Assembly (NCBI RefSeq): GCF_042650605.1
Contig: NZ_JBHSBN010000002.1
Coordinates: forward strand, 372,001 to 436,000
Direction: 5' to 3'
Origin: Micromonospora_J zhanjiangensis
Lineage (GTDB): Bacteria > Actinomycetota > Actinomycetes > Mycobacteriales > Micromonosporaceae
Length of the DNA: 64,000 bases
This document shows, piece by piece, positions 8,118 to 16,115 of the stretch (position 1 is its first letter; the number at the start of each line of letters is the position of its first letter). The position numbers were made by a program, and so were the translations under genes. A model generated the notes under the pieces. That model saw only the letters and a program-made list of their open reading frames with translations. It did not search any database and was not told the origin of the DNA.

Positions 8118-11100
8118 ATGAGTATGGCGGCGGATGGCGTGACAGTCAGCAAGGGACGGAACCGGGCGACCGGGCCGACCGGGCTCAAGGTCGAACGGGT
8201 GTGGACCACCGAGGGCGTACACCCGTATGACGAGGTGACGTGGGAACGCCGCGACGTCGTGATGACGAACTGGCGGGACGGCTCGATCAACTTCGAGCAG
8301 CGCGGGGTGGAGTTCCCCGAGTCCTGGAGCGTCAACGCGGCCAACATCGTGACCACCAAGTACTTCCGCGGCGCGGTCGGCACCGCGGAGCGGGAGTGGT
8401 CGCTGCGGCAGCTCATCGACCGGGTGGTCAAGACCTACCGGGCGGCGGGCGAGCAGCACGGCTACTTCGCCTCCCCGGCCGACGCCGAGATCTTCGAGCA
8501 CGAGCTGACCTGGATGCTGCTGCACCAGGTGTTCAGCTTCAACTCGCCGGTCTGGTTCAACGTCGGAACCAGCTCACCTGCGCAGGTCTCGGCATGTTTC
8601 ATCCTTTCTGTGGATGATTCGATGGATTCGATCCTCGACTGGTACAAGGAAGAGGGGCTGATCTTCAAGGGTGGCTCGGGGTCCGGGGTCAACCTGTCCC
8701 GGATCCGATCCAGCCGGGAGCTGCTCTCCAGCGGGGGCACCGCCTCCGGCCCGGTCAGCTTCATGCGCGGCGCGGACGCCTCGGCCGGCACCATCAAGTC
8801 CGGCGGCGCCACCCGGCGGGCGGCCAAGATGGTCATCCTGGACGTCGACCACCCGGACGTCGAGGAGTTCGTCGTCACCAAGGCCCGCGAGGAGCACAAG
8901 ATCCGTGCGTTGCGGGACGCCGGCTTCGACATGGACCTGGGCGGGTCCGACATCGTCAGCGTCCAGTACCAGAACGCCAACAACTCGGTCCGGGTCTCCG
9001 ACGAGTTCATGCGGGCGGTGGAGGAGAACGGAAAGTTCGACCTGCGGGGCCGGCTCGACGGCGCGGTGATCGACACCATCGACGCCAAGGGACTGTTCCG
9101 CACCATCGCCCAGGCCGCCTGGGAGTGCGCCGACCCGGGCCTGCAGTACGACGACACCATCAACGACTGGCACACCTGCCCGGAGACCGGTCGGATCACC
9201 GCGTCGAACCCGTGCTCGGAGTACCTGCACCTGGACAACTCGTCCTGCAACCTGGCCTCGCTGAACCTGATGAAGTTCCTGCGCGCCGACGGCGGCTTCG
9301 AGGTGGAGAAGTTCGTCCGGTCGGTGGAGTTCGTCATCACCGCGATGGACATCTCGATCTGCTTCGCCGACTTCCCGACCGAGAAGATCGGCGAGACCAC
9401 CCGCGCCTACCGGCAGCTCGGCATCGGCTACGCCAACCTCGGCGCGCTGCTGATGGCCAGCGGCATGCCGTACGACTCGGAGAACGGCCGGTCGCTGGCC
9501 GCCGCGATCACCTCGCTGATGACCGGTACGGCGTACCGGCGCTCGGCCGAGCTGGCCGGCGTGGTCGGCGCGTACGACGGGTACGCCCGCAACGCCGAGC
9601 CGCACAAGCGGGTGATGCGCAAGCACGCCGCCGCCAACGACGAGATCAAGCCGGCCGGCCCGGTGGCCACCGCGATCGTCCGGGAGGCGACCCGGCAGTG
9701 GACCCAGGGCAACAAGATCGGCGAGAAGTCGGGCTGGCGTAATTCGCAGGCCTCGGTGCTGGCGCCCACCGGTTGCCTCACTCCGGACACCATGGTCACC
9801 ACCGACCGAGGGCTGATGCGCCTCGGTGAGATCGGCGATGTCTACGGCGACCGCTGGCAGGACTTGGACATGCGGGTCTCCACGGACGAGGGTGCTCGCC
9901 AGGCGACGAAGTTCTTCGTCAACGGCGAGGAACCCACTCGACGCGTGGTGACCGACGGCGGGTACCGGATCCAGGGCACCCTGGCCCACCGGATCAAGGT
10001 CGTCGACCCGCAGTCCGGTGAGTGGGTGTGGAAGCGGATGGCGGACGTCGCCGCGGGTGACGTGGTGCCGATCCAGCTCGGCACGCTGGTCGGCGAGCCG
10101 CGACGGGTGCCGCTTCCGGTGCTTGACCAGGCGTACTACACCGACGACCGTCGTTTGCACGTGCCCGACGAGGTCGACGCGGACCTGGCCGAGCTGGTGG
10201 GCTACTTCATGGGCGACGGCAGCCTGCACGCCAAGGGCATCCGGTTCTGCGTGGCGGACACCGACCTCGACGTCGTCGAGCGGCTCCGGGTGCTCGGCAA
10301 GGGGCTGTTCGGCCTGGAACCGGTCGTGACGGCGCAGACCGGTTACCAGGAGGTGACCCTGCAGTCGGTGCGGCTGGCCCGGTGGTGGCAGGCGGCCGGT
10401 TTCGCGAAGGTCCTGCCGCACGCTGACCACGGTGGCAAGGGCTGGACTCCGCGAGTCCCGTCGGCCCTGCTGGAGACCAACGATGTCACCGTCTACGCGG
10501 CATTCCTGCGCGGCCTCTTCGAGGCCGACGGGACGGTGCTGGCCGGCGTGCCATCGGTCTCGACGTCGACGGAGTCGTTCGCCGCGGAGGTGCGCACGCT
10601 CCTGCTCACGCTCGGAATGGCGACGACCACCCGGCGCACGACCAGCGGTATGGGCTCCGACATCTGGCAGGTCCGGCTGCGCAACATGGAGCACGCGATC
10701 GGGTTCGAGGAGATCGTCGGCTTCATCGGCGACCGTAAGGCCCGGCTGCTGGTCGTCGAGCCGACCCAGACCGGCAACCGGGACCGGATCCACCTGCCCG
10801 CACCGGTCTGGGACCTGCTGGTGCCGGCCGGGCACGAGCTGCGCGGCCCGGTCGTCCAGTCGCTGCGGAAGACCGGCGGGGTGCCCCGGGCGGTGGCGAT
10901 GCGGATCTTCGCCGAGACCGGCGACGACCGGCTGGGCCAGGCGCTCGGATACCTGTTCGAGACGGTCGCGGCGAACGAGGACGGTGGCATCCAGCCGACG
11001 TACGACCTCTCGGTGCCGGCGAACGTGACCTACGTGGCCTCCGGCTTCGTGAGCCACAACACCATCGGCCTGATGATGGACTGCGACACCACCGGGGTCG

Positions 11101-12299
11101 AGCCGGACCTGGCCTTGGTCAAGTTCAAGAAGCTGGTCGGCGGCGGGTCGATGCAGATCGTCAACCAGACCGTGCCGCGCGCCCTGCGCAGCATCGGGTA
11201 CCCGGAGGAGCAGGTCGAGGCGATCGTCGAGCACATCGCCGACCACGGTCACGTGGTGGACGCGCCGGGCCTGAAGACCGAGCACTACCCGGTCTTCGAC
11301 TGCGCGATGGGTGAGCGGTCGATCGCCCCGATGGGGCACGTCCGGATGATGGCCGCGGTGCAGCCGTTCATCTCGGGTGCCATCTCCAAGACGGTCAACA
11401 TGCCGGAGGCGGCCACCGTCGAGGACGTCGAAAAGATCTACTTCGAGGGCTGGAAGCTGGGTCTCAAGGCGCTGGCCATCTACCGGGACAACTGCAAGGT
11501 GGGCCAGCCGCTGTCGGTGGCCAAGACCGAGAAGGCCACCGCGCCGGCACCGGTCCAGGCGGCCGTGGCGGAGAAGACCGTCGAGAAGGTCGTCGAGTAC
11601 CGCCCGGTGCGCAAGCGGCTGCCGAAGAAGCGCCCGTCGGAGACGGTCTCCTTCTCGGTGGGCGGGGCCGAGGGCTACCTGACCGCGTCGTCGTACCCGG
11701 ACGACGGGCTGGGTGAGGTCTTCCTCAAGATGTCCAAGCAGGGCTCCACCCTGGCCGGGGTGATGGACGCCTTCTCGGTGGCCATCTCGATCGGTCTGCA
11801 GTACGGGGTGCCGCTGGAGACGTACGTCAGCAAGTTCACCAACATGCGGTTCGAGCCGGCCGGCATGACCGACGACCCGGACGTCCGGATGGCCGCCTCG
11901 GTGATGGACTACATCTTCCGTCGGCTGGCGCTGGACTTCCTGCCCTACGAGCGGCGGGCGGAGCTGGGCATCTTCACCGCCAAGGAGCGGGCCGCCCAGC
12001 TGCGCGCCGAGGCCGACGCGGAGGCCGGGGTGGACCTGACCGCGATGGCCGCGTCGGCACCGGTGGAGGAGAAGCACGACGCGGTCGAGACCGGTTCCGA
12101 CGCGGTCAAGGCCACCGGTTCGACGGAGGTCGCGGCGGCCAAGCCGGCGCCGCGGGTCGGCTCGTCGACCGAGTTGCTGGAGGCGGTGATCGGCAAGGCC
12201 GCCGACGCGCCGCTCTGCTTCACCTGCGGTACGAAGATGCGCCCGGCCGGCAGCTGCTACGTCTGCGAGGGCTGCGGCTCCACCTCCGGCTGCAGCTGA
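8118..12299 (+). CDS. nrdJ: Adenosylcobalamin-dependent class II ribonucleotide reductase with intein
   Basis: Reduces ribonucleotides to deoxyribonucleotides using adenosylcobalamin as radical source. The reading frame is 1393 codons. Removal of the 429-residue intein (residues 553-981) leaves an extein of 964 residues, normal for actinobacterial NrdJ. Visible active-site cysteines are Cys160 (VSACFILSV), Cys366 (the NPCSE thiyl-radical site) and Cys377 (NSSCNLASLNL). The C-terminus ends in a Cys-rich zinc-ribbon-like element (CFTCGTKM, CYVCEGCGS, SGCS). The ATG at 8118 with GAGGGGG upstream is preferred over the ATG at 8082. No cobalamin riboswitch was recognised in the 85-bp gap after nrdR. 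Transcription ends at the hairpin 12342-12377. Confidence 0.96.
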   Translation: MSMAADGVTVSKGRNRATGPTGLKVERVWTTEGVHPYDEVTWERRDVVMTNWRDGSINFEQRGVEFPESWSVNAANIVTTKYFRGAVGTAEREWSLRQLIDRVVKTYRAAGEQHGYFASPADAEIFEHELTWMLLHQVFSFNSPVWFNVGTSSPAQVSACFILSVDDSMDSILDWYKEEGLIFKGGSGSGVNLSRIRSSRELLSSGGTASGPVSFMRGADASAGTIKSGGATRRAAKMVILDVDHPDVEEFVVTKAREEHKIRALRDAGFDMDLGGSDIVSVQYQNANNSVRVSDEFMRAVEENGKFDLRGRLDGAVIDTIDAKGLFRTIAQAAWECADPGLQYDDTINDWHTCPETGRITASNPCSEYLHLDNSSCNLASLNLMKFLRADGGFEVEKFVRSVEFVITAMDISICFADFPTEKIGETTRAYRQLGIGYANLGALLMASGMPYDSENGRSLAAAITSLMTGTAYRRSAELAGVVGAYDGYARNAEPHKRVMRKHAAANDEIKPAGPVATAIVREATRQWTQGNKIGEKSGWRNSQASVLAPTGCLTPDTMVTTDRGLMRLGEIGDVYGDRWQDLDMRVSTDEGARQATKFFVNGEEPTRRVVTDGGYRIQGTLAHRIKVVDPQSGEWVWKRMADVAAGDVVPIQLGTLVGEPRRVPLPVLDQAYYTDDRRLHVPDEVDADLAELVGYFMGDGSLHAKGIRFCVADTDLDVVERLRVLGKGLFGLEPVVTAQTGYQEVTLQSVRLARWWQAAGFAKVLPHADHGGKGWTPRVPSALLETNDVTVYAAFLRGLFEADGTVLAGVPSVSTSTESFAAEVRTLLLTLGMATTTRRTTSGMGSDIWQVRLRNMEHAIGFEEIVGFIGDRKARLLVVEPTQTGNRDRIHLPAPVWDLLVPAGHELRGPVVQSLRKTGGVPRAVAMRIFAETGDDRLGQALGYLFETVAANEDGGIQPTYDLSVPANVTYVASGFVSHNTIGLMMDCDTTGVEPDLALVKFKKLVGGGSMQIVNQTVPRALRSIGYPEEQVEAIVEHIADHGHVVDAPGLKTEHYPVFDCAMGERSIAPMGHVRMMAAVQPFISGAISKTVNMPEAATVEDVEKIYFEGWKLGLKALAIYRDNCKVGQPLSVAKTEKATAPAPVQAAVAEKTVEKVVEYRPVRKRLPKKRPSETVSFSVGGAEGYLTASSYPDDGLGEVFLKMSKQGSTLAGVMDAFSVAISIGLQYGVPLETYVSKFTNMRFEPAGMTDDPDVRMAASVMDYIFRRLALDFLPYERRAELGIFTAKERAAQLRAEADAEAGVDLTAMAASAPVEEKHDAVETGSDAVKATGSTEVAAAKPAPRVGSSTELLEAVIGKAADAPLCFTCGTKMRPAGSCYVCEGCGSTSGCS
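9774..11060 (+). mobile_element. Intein with LAGLIDADG homing endonuclease inside NrdJ
   Basis: In-frame insertion of 429 codons that splits the conserved RNR stretch APTG / TIGLMMDCDTTG. It begins with Cys (CLTPDTMV, splicing block A) and ends with the canonical His-Asn of block G (FVSHN), followed by Thr as +1 extein residue. A block-B-like TLAHRIKVVD is near residue 65. Two dodecapeptide motifs mark the homing endonuclease: VGYFMGDGS near residue 142 and LRGLFEADG near residue 244, both with the catalytic acidic residue. The element therefore appears splicing-competent, with a potentially active endonuclease. Codon use is as GC-rich as the host gene. Confidence 0.95.
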
Positions 12300-12341
12300 A
12301 CCCGGCCAGCGGGTACGGACAACTGAATTCTGTTAGTCGCT

Positions 12342-12377
12342 GATCGGGGAGTCGGGCTTCGGCCCGGCTCCCCGATC
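12342..12377 (+). terminator. Strong hairpin terminator after nrdJ
   Basis: A 16-bp stem (one T-G wobble) with a TTCG tetraloop, starting GATCGGGGAG and ending CTCCCCGATC, 42 bp after the nrdJ stop and followed by TCGTTCTC. Confidence 0.88.
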
Positions 12378-12398
12378 TCGTTCTCACCAGCAGCGAAA

Positions 12399-12445
12399 GT
12401 GAGGTACGGTCGTTAACTGAGTACGTGAGGTACTTGACGTACGTA
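12399..12445. promoter_or_regulatory. Promoter/operator region of the first toxin-antitoxin pair
   Basis: Direct repeats GTGAGGTAC at 12399-12407 and 12425-12433 are followed by TTGACG (12434-12439) and the palindrome ACGTACGT (12438-12445). Repeats before an antitoxin gene commonly bind the antitoxin or the complex; that role is inferred. Confidence 0.4.
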
Positions 12446-12484
12446 TGTCGGCGCTCCGGTGTTCGAGCGGGTAGGGGAGTTGCC

Positions 12485-12901
12485 ATGTCTGCCATCCATT
12501 TCGATAGTTACACCGAGGCGCGGGCCCACCTGAAGGACCTGCTTGACGCGGCCGAGCGGGGTCGGGTCGCCACCGTGCGGCGGGATAACCGAACGACGGC
12601 TTTCGTCGACCGTGAGCGACTGCGCTTCTTCCTCGCCGCCGTCTGCCCGTCCCGGGCCCAGGTCGTCGCCGAGGACGGCGGATGGTCGGTCTTCATTCCG
12701 GGTCTGCCGGTGGCTGCCGACGGGGCCTCGTTCGAGGAGGCCCTCGACGAGATGGTGGTCGCCCTACGCGAGTACGCCGAGGACTGGCAGGACCGTCTGC
12801 TCGACGCGCCCAACCACGCTGGCAACTGGGGTCTCGTCCAACTGGTCAGTCTCAGCGACGACCCCCAGTTGCGCGATTGGCTGGTCGGGTCCGGACAATG
12901 A
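12485..12901 (+). CDS. Antitoxin-like protein: Phd/YefM-like N-terminus joined to HicB-like C-terminus
   Basis: 138 residues. Residues 1-60 resemble a Phd/YefM DNA-binding antitoxin (YTEARAHLKDLLDAAERGRVATVRRDNRTTAFVDRE). Residues 65-115 resemble the HicB partial RNase-H-like fold (GGWSVFIPGLPVAADGASFEEALDEMVVALREY). ATG 12485 has GGGGAG nine bases upstream. Its last four bases (ATGA) overlap the start of the next gene, the normal coupling of an antitoxin with its toxin. GC content is a little lower than the neighbours. The antitoxin role is inferred from domains and pairing. Confidence 0.7.
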   Translation: MSAIHFDSYTEARAHLKDLLDAAERGRVATVRRDNRTTAFVDRERLRFFLAAVCPSRAQVVAEDGGWSVFIPGLPVAADGASFEEALDEMVVALREYAEDWQDRLLDAPNHAGNWGLVQLVSLSDDPQLRDWLVGSGQ

Positions 12902-13323
12902 ACTGGCCACAGCCGACCCGGCAGGCGCACGAGAAGTTCTGCCATGTGGAGGACTGGAAGCGGGTACGGGATGCCCGGGGTCGCTCCGGAACCCATCACG
13001 TCACCTATGAGCTCGTGTTAACCAATGGCCACGTGTTGCGGACCCGGATCTCTCACCCCGTCGATCGCACCACCTACGGTCCGGGTATCTGGACCCATAT
13101 CCTCCGTGATCAGCTGCAGGTTGACGAGCCCGCGTTCTGGTCTTGTGCGCGCGACGGGATCAGACCCGACCGGGGCGAGCCCAAGGTGCCAGCCGAAGCG
13201 CTGCCCGCCGAACTCGTTCATCTGCTGATCAGCCGAGTGGGCTTGGAGGAGGCGCAGGTCGCGACCTTCACCAAGGAGGAAGCGGTGGCGAGGTTGAACC
13301 GTTACTGGACCGAGGGCGGCTGA
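12898..13323 (+). CDS. Putative toxin ('cytotoxic translational repressor' type) of a toxin-antitoxin pair
   Basis: The 141-residue product resembles proteins annotated in actinomycetes as cytotoxic translational repressor of a toxin-antitoxin system (MNWPQPTRQAHEKFC at the start, GTHHVTYELVLTNGHVLRTRISHP, YGPGIWTHILRDQL). It is far longer than HicA or RelE, and no catalytic site can be named. It overlaps the antitoxin-like gene by four bases. Codon 41 (13018-13020) is TTA, the rare leucine codon that depends on bldA tRNA in actinomycetes. I saw no other TTA codon in the genes of this window. Toxicity is an inference from family naming and context. Confidence 0.65.
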   Translation: MNWPQPTRQAHEKFCHVEDWKRVRDARGRSGTHHVTYELVLTNGHVLRTRISHPVDRTTYGPGIWTHILRDQLQVDEPAFWSCARDGIRPDRGEPKVPAEALPAELVHLLISRVGLEEAQVATFTKEEAVARLNRYWTEGG

Positions 13324-13365
13324 CGAGAGCCGGACGGCGGATGGTTTCGCCGTGAAGACACCGGC

Positions 13366-13371
13366 TACGGT
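13366..13371 (+). promoter_or_regulatory. -10 box of a leaderless transcript
   Basis: TACGGT lies eight bases before the GTG start at 13380, the spacing expected when transcription begins at the start codon. Confidence 0.5.
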
Positions 13372-13379
13372 GACCGACC

Positions 13380-14036
13380 GTGGCCGAATCCCCGCATCTG
13401 ATCGAGACCCGGACCGCCTACGACACCGTCGCGCACAACTATGCCGAGGTGTTGCGCGACGAGTTGGCGAGAAGACCGCTGGACCGGGCGATGCTCGCGG
13501 CGTTCGCCGAACTCGTGCCGACCGGTGGCGGGCCGGTGGCGGATCTCGGTTGCGGACCCGGCCGGATCACCGCGCACCTGTGTGATCTGGGACTGACCGC
13601 GTTCGGTGTCGACCTGTCGCCAGGGATGCTCGCGGTGGCCCGCAGGACGTACCCCGACCTGCGGTTCGACGAAGGTCAACTGGCCGACCTGGACCTGGCC
13701 GACAAGTCTCTCGGTGGCCTGGTCGCCTGGTACTCGATCATCCACACCCCACCCGAGCTGCTGCCGGCAACGTTCGCCGAGTTCCACCGGGTGCTGGCCC
13801 CGGGCGCCCCGGCACTGTTCGCGTTCCAGGCGGGCGAGGAGAAGATGCGGCTCGAGGACCGGCTTGTGTACGGGCACCACGTCAGCTACGACGTATACCG
13901 GTTCGCGCCGGAGTGGATCGTCGAGCTGCTGGACCGTGCCGGGTTGGACATGCGCGCCCGCTTGATCCGCGAACCGGAGGGATCGGAGAAGACCCGGCAG
14001 GCGTACCTGCTTGCCGCCCGACCGGGGCCGAGGTAG
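13380..14036 (+). CDS. Class I SAM-dependent methyltransferase (substrate unknown)
   Basis: 218 residues with the methyltransferase_11/25 fold. Motif I is VADLGCGPGRIT near residues 57-68, followed by the acidic loop FGVDLSPGMLAVAR and the post-motif DLDLADKSLGGLVAWYSIIHTPP. No substrate-specific domain is visible, so the substrate is unknown. The GTG start at 13380 follows TACGGT by eight bases, indicating a leaderless message independent of the toxin-antitoxin pair. A small hairpin (CCCGC/GCGGG) follows the stop at 14042-14054. Confidence 0.85.
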   Translation: MAESPHLIETRTAYDTVAHNYAEVLRDELARRPLDRAMLAAFAELVPTGGGPVADLGCGPGRITAHLCDLGLTAFGVDLSPGMLAVARRTYPDLRFDEGQLADLDLADKSLGGLVAWYSIIHTPPELLPATFAEFHRVLAPGAPALFAFQAGEEKMRLEDRLVYGHHVSYDVYRFAPEWIVELLDRAGLDMRARLIREPEGSEKTRQAYLLAARPGPR

Positions 14037-14067
14037 CTACACCCGCAACGCGGGCAGGCGTCGGCTC

Positions 14068-14175
14068 GGCGACGGCGAGCAGTGGGACGGCGACGCCGGA
14101 GACCCGGTTGCCCACCTCACCGACGGTCTGACCGGTCCACGGCAGCAGGAAGTTCCGGCTGCGCAGCAGCGGCGC
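14068..14175 (-). pseudogene. N-terminal remnant of an MFS transporter
   Basis: Reading leftward, this piece encodes APLLRSRNFLLPWTGQTVG followed by EVGNRVSGVAVPLLAVA. That is the hallmark start of actinobacterial major facilitator permeases (LLRNRDF..WTGQ..SxLGSxVSxVAxPLLAV, TM1). It has no clear start codon of its own, and beyond about 14068 the similarity stops and the frame is not MFS-like. The remaining 11 or so helices are absent from the window. It lies between the methyltransferase gene and the exopolysaccharide locus, a typical scar of deletion at an accessory-region border. Confidence 0.65.
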
Positions 14176-14213
14176 GCGCGGTGCCGGCGCGGTCGCGGAG
14201 ACGAGTTGCCGGC

Positions 14214-15914
14214 TCAGTGGCCACCACCACGGAAGACCTCGGCGACCGTACGGATCAGCACCTTGACGTCCAACCAGAGGGACCAGTTGTCGATGTAGTA
14301 GTTGTCGAAGCGGGCCCGGTCGGAGATCGGGGTGTCGCCACGCAGCCCGCTGACCTGGGCGAGCCCGGTGAGTCCGCTGGGTGCCCGGTGCCGCAACGCG
14401 TAGTTGGGGTGCTCGGAGGAGAACTTCTCCACGAAGTAGGGACGCTCCGGCCGGGGACCGACAAGCGTCATGTCCCCGCGCAGGATGTTCCACAACTGCG
14501 GCAGTTCGTCGAGCGAGGTCCGGCGCAGGAACCGGCCCACCGGTCCGATCCGGGCGTCGTGCGCCACCGACCAGTTCGTCTGCGACTCGACCTCGTCGCG
14601 GGGTCGCAGCGAGCGGAACTTGAGCAGGTCGAAGGGCCGACCGAACCGGCCCACCCGGCGCTGACGGAACAGCACACCCGGCCCGCCCTCGACGCGTACG
14701 GCGAGGGCGCACAGGGCCAGCACCGGGCTGACCAGCAGCAACGCCAGCGAGGCGAAGGTGATGTCCGACGCCCGCTTCAACGCCCACCGCGGCCCGGTCA
14801 GGGTGGGCCGGCGCAACTGGACCACCGGGATCGCGCCGATGTGGTCCGGTCGGGTGCCCTGACCGTGGAAGTCGCGCAGCCGGGGGACCGCCCACAGGTC
14901 ACGACGCATGCAGTTGGGCTGCCGGACCAACTCCATCAGCTGCGCGTCCGAGCCGCTGGTGTCGGCGACGATGATGACGTCGCAGTCGACCGCGACGACA
15001 AGTTCCTCCAACTGGTCGAGGGTGCCGATCAGCGGCATCAGCTCGACCGAGTCGTGTTCGGCGCCCACCGCGTCCACGAAGCCGACGAAGCGCAGGCCGT
15101 ACTGCGGGTAGCGGCGCAGCAGGCGGGCGAGTTCGGCGGCGACGGCACCGCCACCGACGATGATCGCGCTGTGTTCGACCCAGCGGCGGCGTCGGGCGAC
15201 CTGCACCGCAAAAGTGCTCGCCGCGCGACCGAGGACCACCAGGACGGCCGAGAGGACCATGCTCCGCAGGAAGCCGAAGACGTAGTCGACGGACTCGTGC
15301 CGGACCGCCGCGACCATCGCCACCATGCCCGCGACCACCAGCAGCCGGCCGAGCAGGCTGGGTAGCAGGTCCAAAATGCTCAGGTGCCGGCGGCTGCGGT
15401 AGAAACCCGCGGTGGCGAAGACGACCACCGTGAGCGCGCCGGTGAAGAGGGTGCCCTTCCAGTAGCTCTGGTTCCAGGCCAGGGGCGCGAGGACGGCCAT
15501 CAGGTCGACCGGCATGGCGAGCATCCAGGCCCGCAGGGAACGGGTGCGCTGGGCCCGTGACGATCCGACGTAGGGCAGGACGAGCGTGGTCGCCGATCGT
15601 TCGGGCAGCGCGGTCGGGCCGGTCCCCGTGCCGGGCTGCCCGACGGGACGGAGCGGGTCGGGCCGGCCGGGCGGTCGGGCCACCGGGGGGGCCACCGAGG
15701 GCTGCGCGACCGGGATGAACGTGCCGTGCTGGTCGTCCGGGCGCCGACGCTGCTCCGGCACCGAGTAGGTCCTTCGGCGCCGACCGAGGGGAACGCCCGG
15801 CGGATCGGTCGGCTCAGCCACCGTCCACGGCCCCGGCCTGTCCTCGGTCCCGTCGAGGGGAAGCCAGGGGCGCTGCTGACGGTCGTGGTGTGAATCAACC
15901 CCGTTATTCAACAC
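14214..15914 (-). CDS. Exopolysaccharide phosphoglycosyl transferase (WcaJ/CpsE type)
   Basis: Membrane enzyme that transfers a sugar-1-phosphate to undecaprenyl phosphate, the first step of exopolysaccharide repeat assembly. About 566 residues: a Pro-rich cytosolic N-terminus, four transmembrane helices, a CoA-binding-like Rossmann domain (SAIIVGGGAVAAELARLL), a fifth membrane segment, and from about residue 378 the bacterial sugar transferase domain (KRASDITFASLALLLVSP, FRQRRVGRFGRPFDLLKFRS, LRRTSLDELPQLWNIL, GDMTLVGPRPERP). The start is uncertain: GTG 15914 has only GGGG upstream. It is divergent from the glycosyltransferase operon, with which it must cooperate. Confidence 0.92.
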   Translation of the reverse strand: MLNNGVDSHHDRQQRPWLPLDGTEDRPGPWTVAEPTDPPGVPLGRRRRTYSVPEQRRRPDDQHGTFIPVAQPSVAPPVARPPGRPDPLRPVGQPGTGTGPTALPERSATTLVLPYVGSSRAQRTRSLRAWMLAMPVDLMAVLAPLAWNQSYWKGTLFTGALTVVVFATAGFYRSRRHLSILDLLPSLLGRLLVVAGMVAMVAAVRHESVDYVFGFLRSMVLSAVLVVLGRAASTFAVQVARRRRWVEHSAIIVGGGAVAAELARLLRRYPQYGLRFVGFVDAVGAEHDSVELMPLIGTLDQLEELVVAVDCDVIIVADTSGSDAQLMELVRQPNCMRRDLWAVPRLRDFHGQGTRPDHIGAIPVVQLRRPTLTGPRWALKRASDITFASLALLLVSPVLALCALAVRVEGGPGVLFRQRRVGRFGRPFDLLKFRSLRPRDEVESQTNWSVAHDARIGPVGRFLRRTSLDELPQLWNILRGDMTLVGPRPERPYFVEKFSSEHPNYALRHRAPSGLTGLAQVSGLRGDTPISDRARFDNYYIDNWSLWLDVKVLIRTVAEVFRGGGH

Positions 15915-16010
15915 AGTCCCCGTGCTGGCCCTCGAATCGCAGCATGAGCCGCAGCGTGCAGGATAGCGGCGCGGCCGACGCCGCCGCAATCGGCGCGGTG
16001 CGGCGCACGG

Positions 16011-16039
16011 TTGACATCGTCGGGTCGAGACGCTTGAGT
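16011..16039 (+). promoter_or_regulatory. Putative promoter of the glycosyltransferase-polymerase operon
   Basis: TTGACA (16011-16016), 17-bp spacer, TTGAGT (16034-16039). The -35 is a perfect match to the principal-sigma consensus and the -10 is moderate. Start sites downstream of it, at or after 16101, are therefore favoured for the first gene. Confidence 0.45.
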
Positions 16040-16115
16040 GATTCGGTTCGCCGGCCGGGATCGGGCGTCGGTGCGGGCGGTACGGGGGACTGGCGGTCGG
16101 GTGAGCGGGGTCGGG

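Noticed and set aside
8574..12077. Very long antisense open frame (1167 codons) opposite nrdJ
   Set aside because: Shadow frame of a GC-rich gene: composition dominated by Arg/Gly/His/Asp with no domain, no start signal; nrdJ on the other strand is certain.
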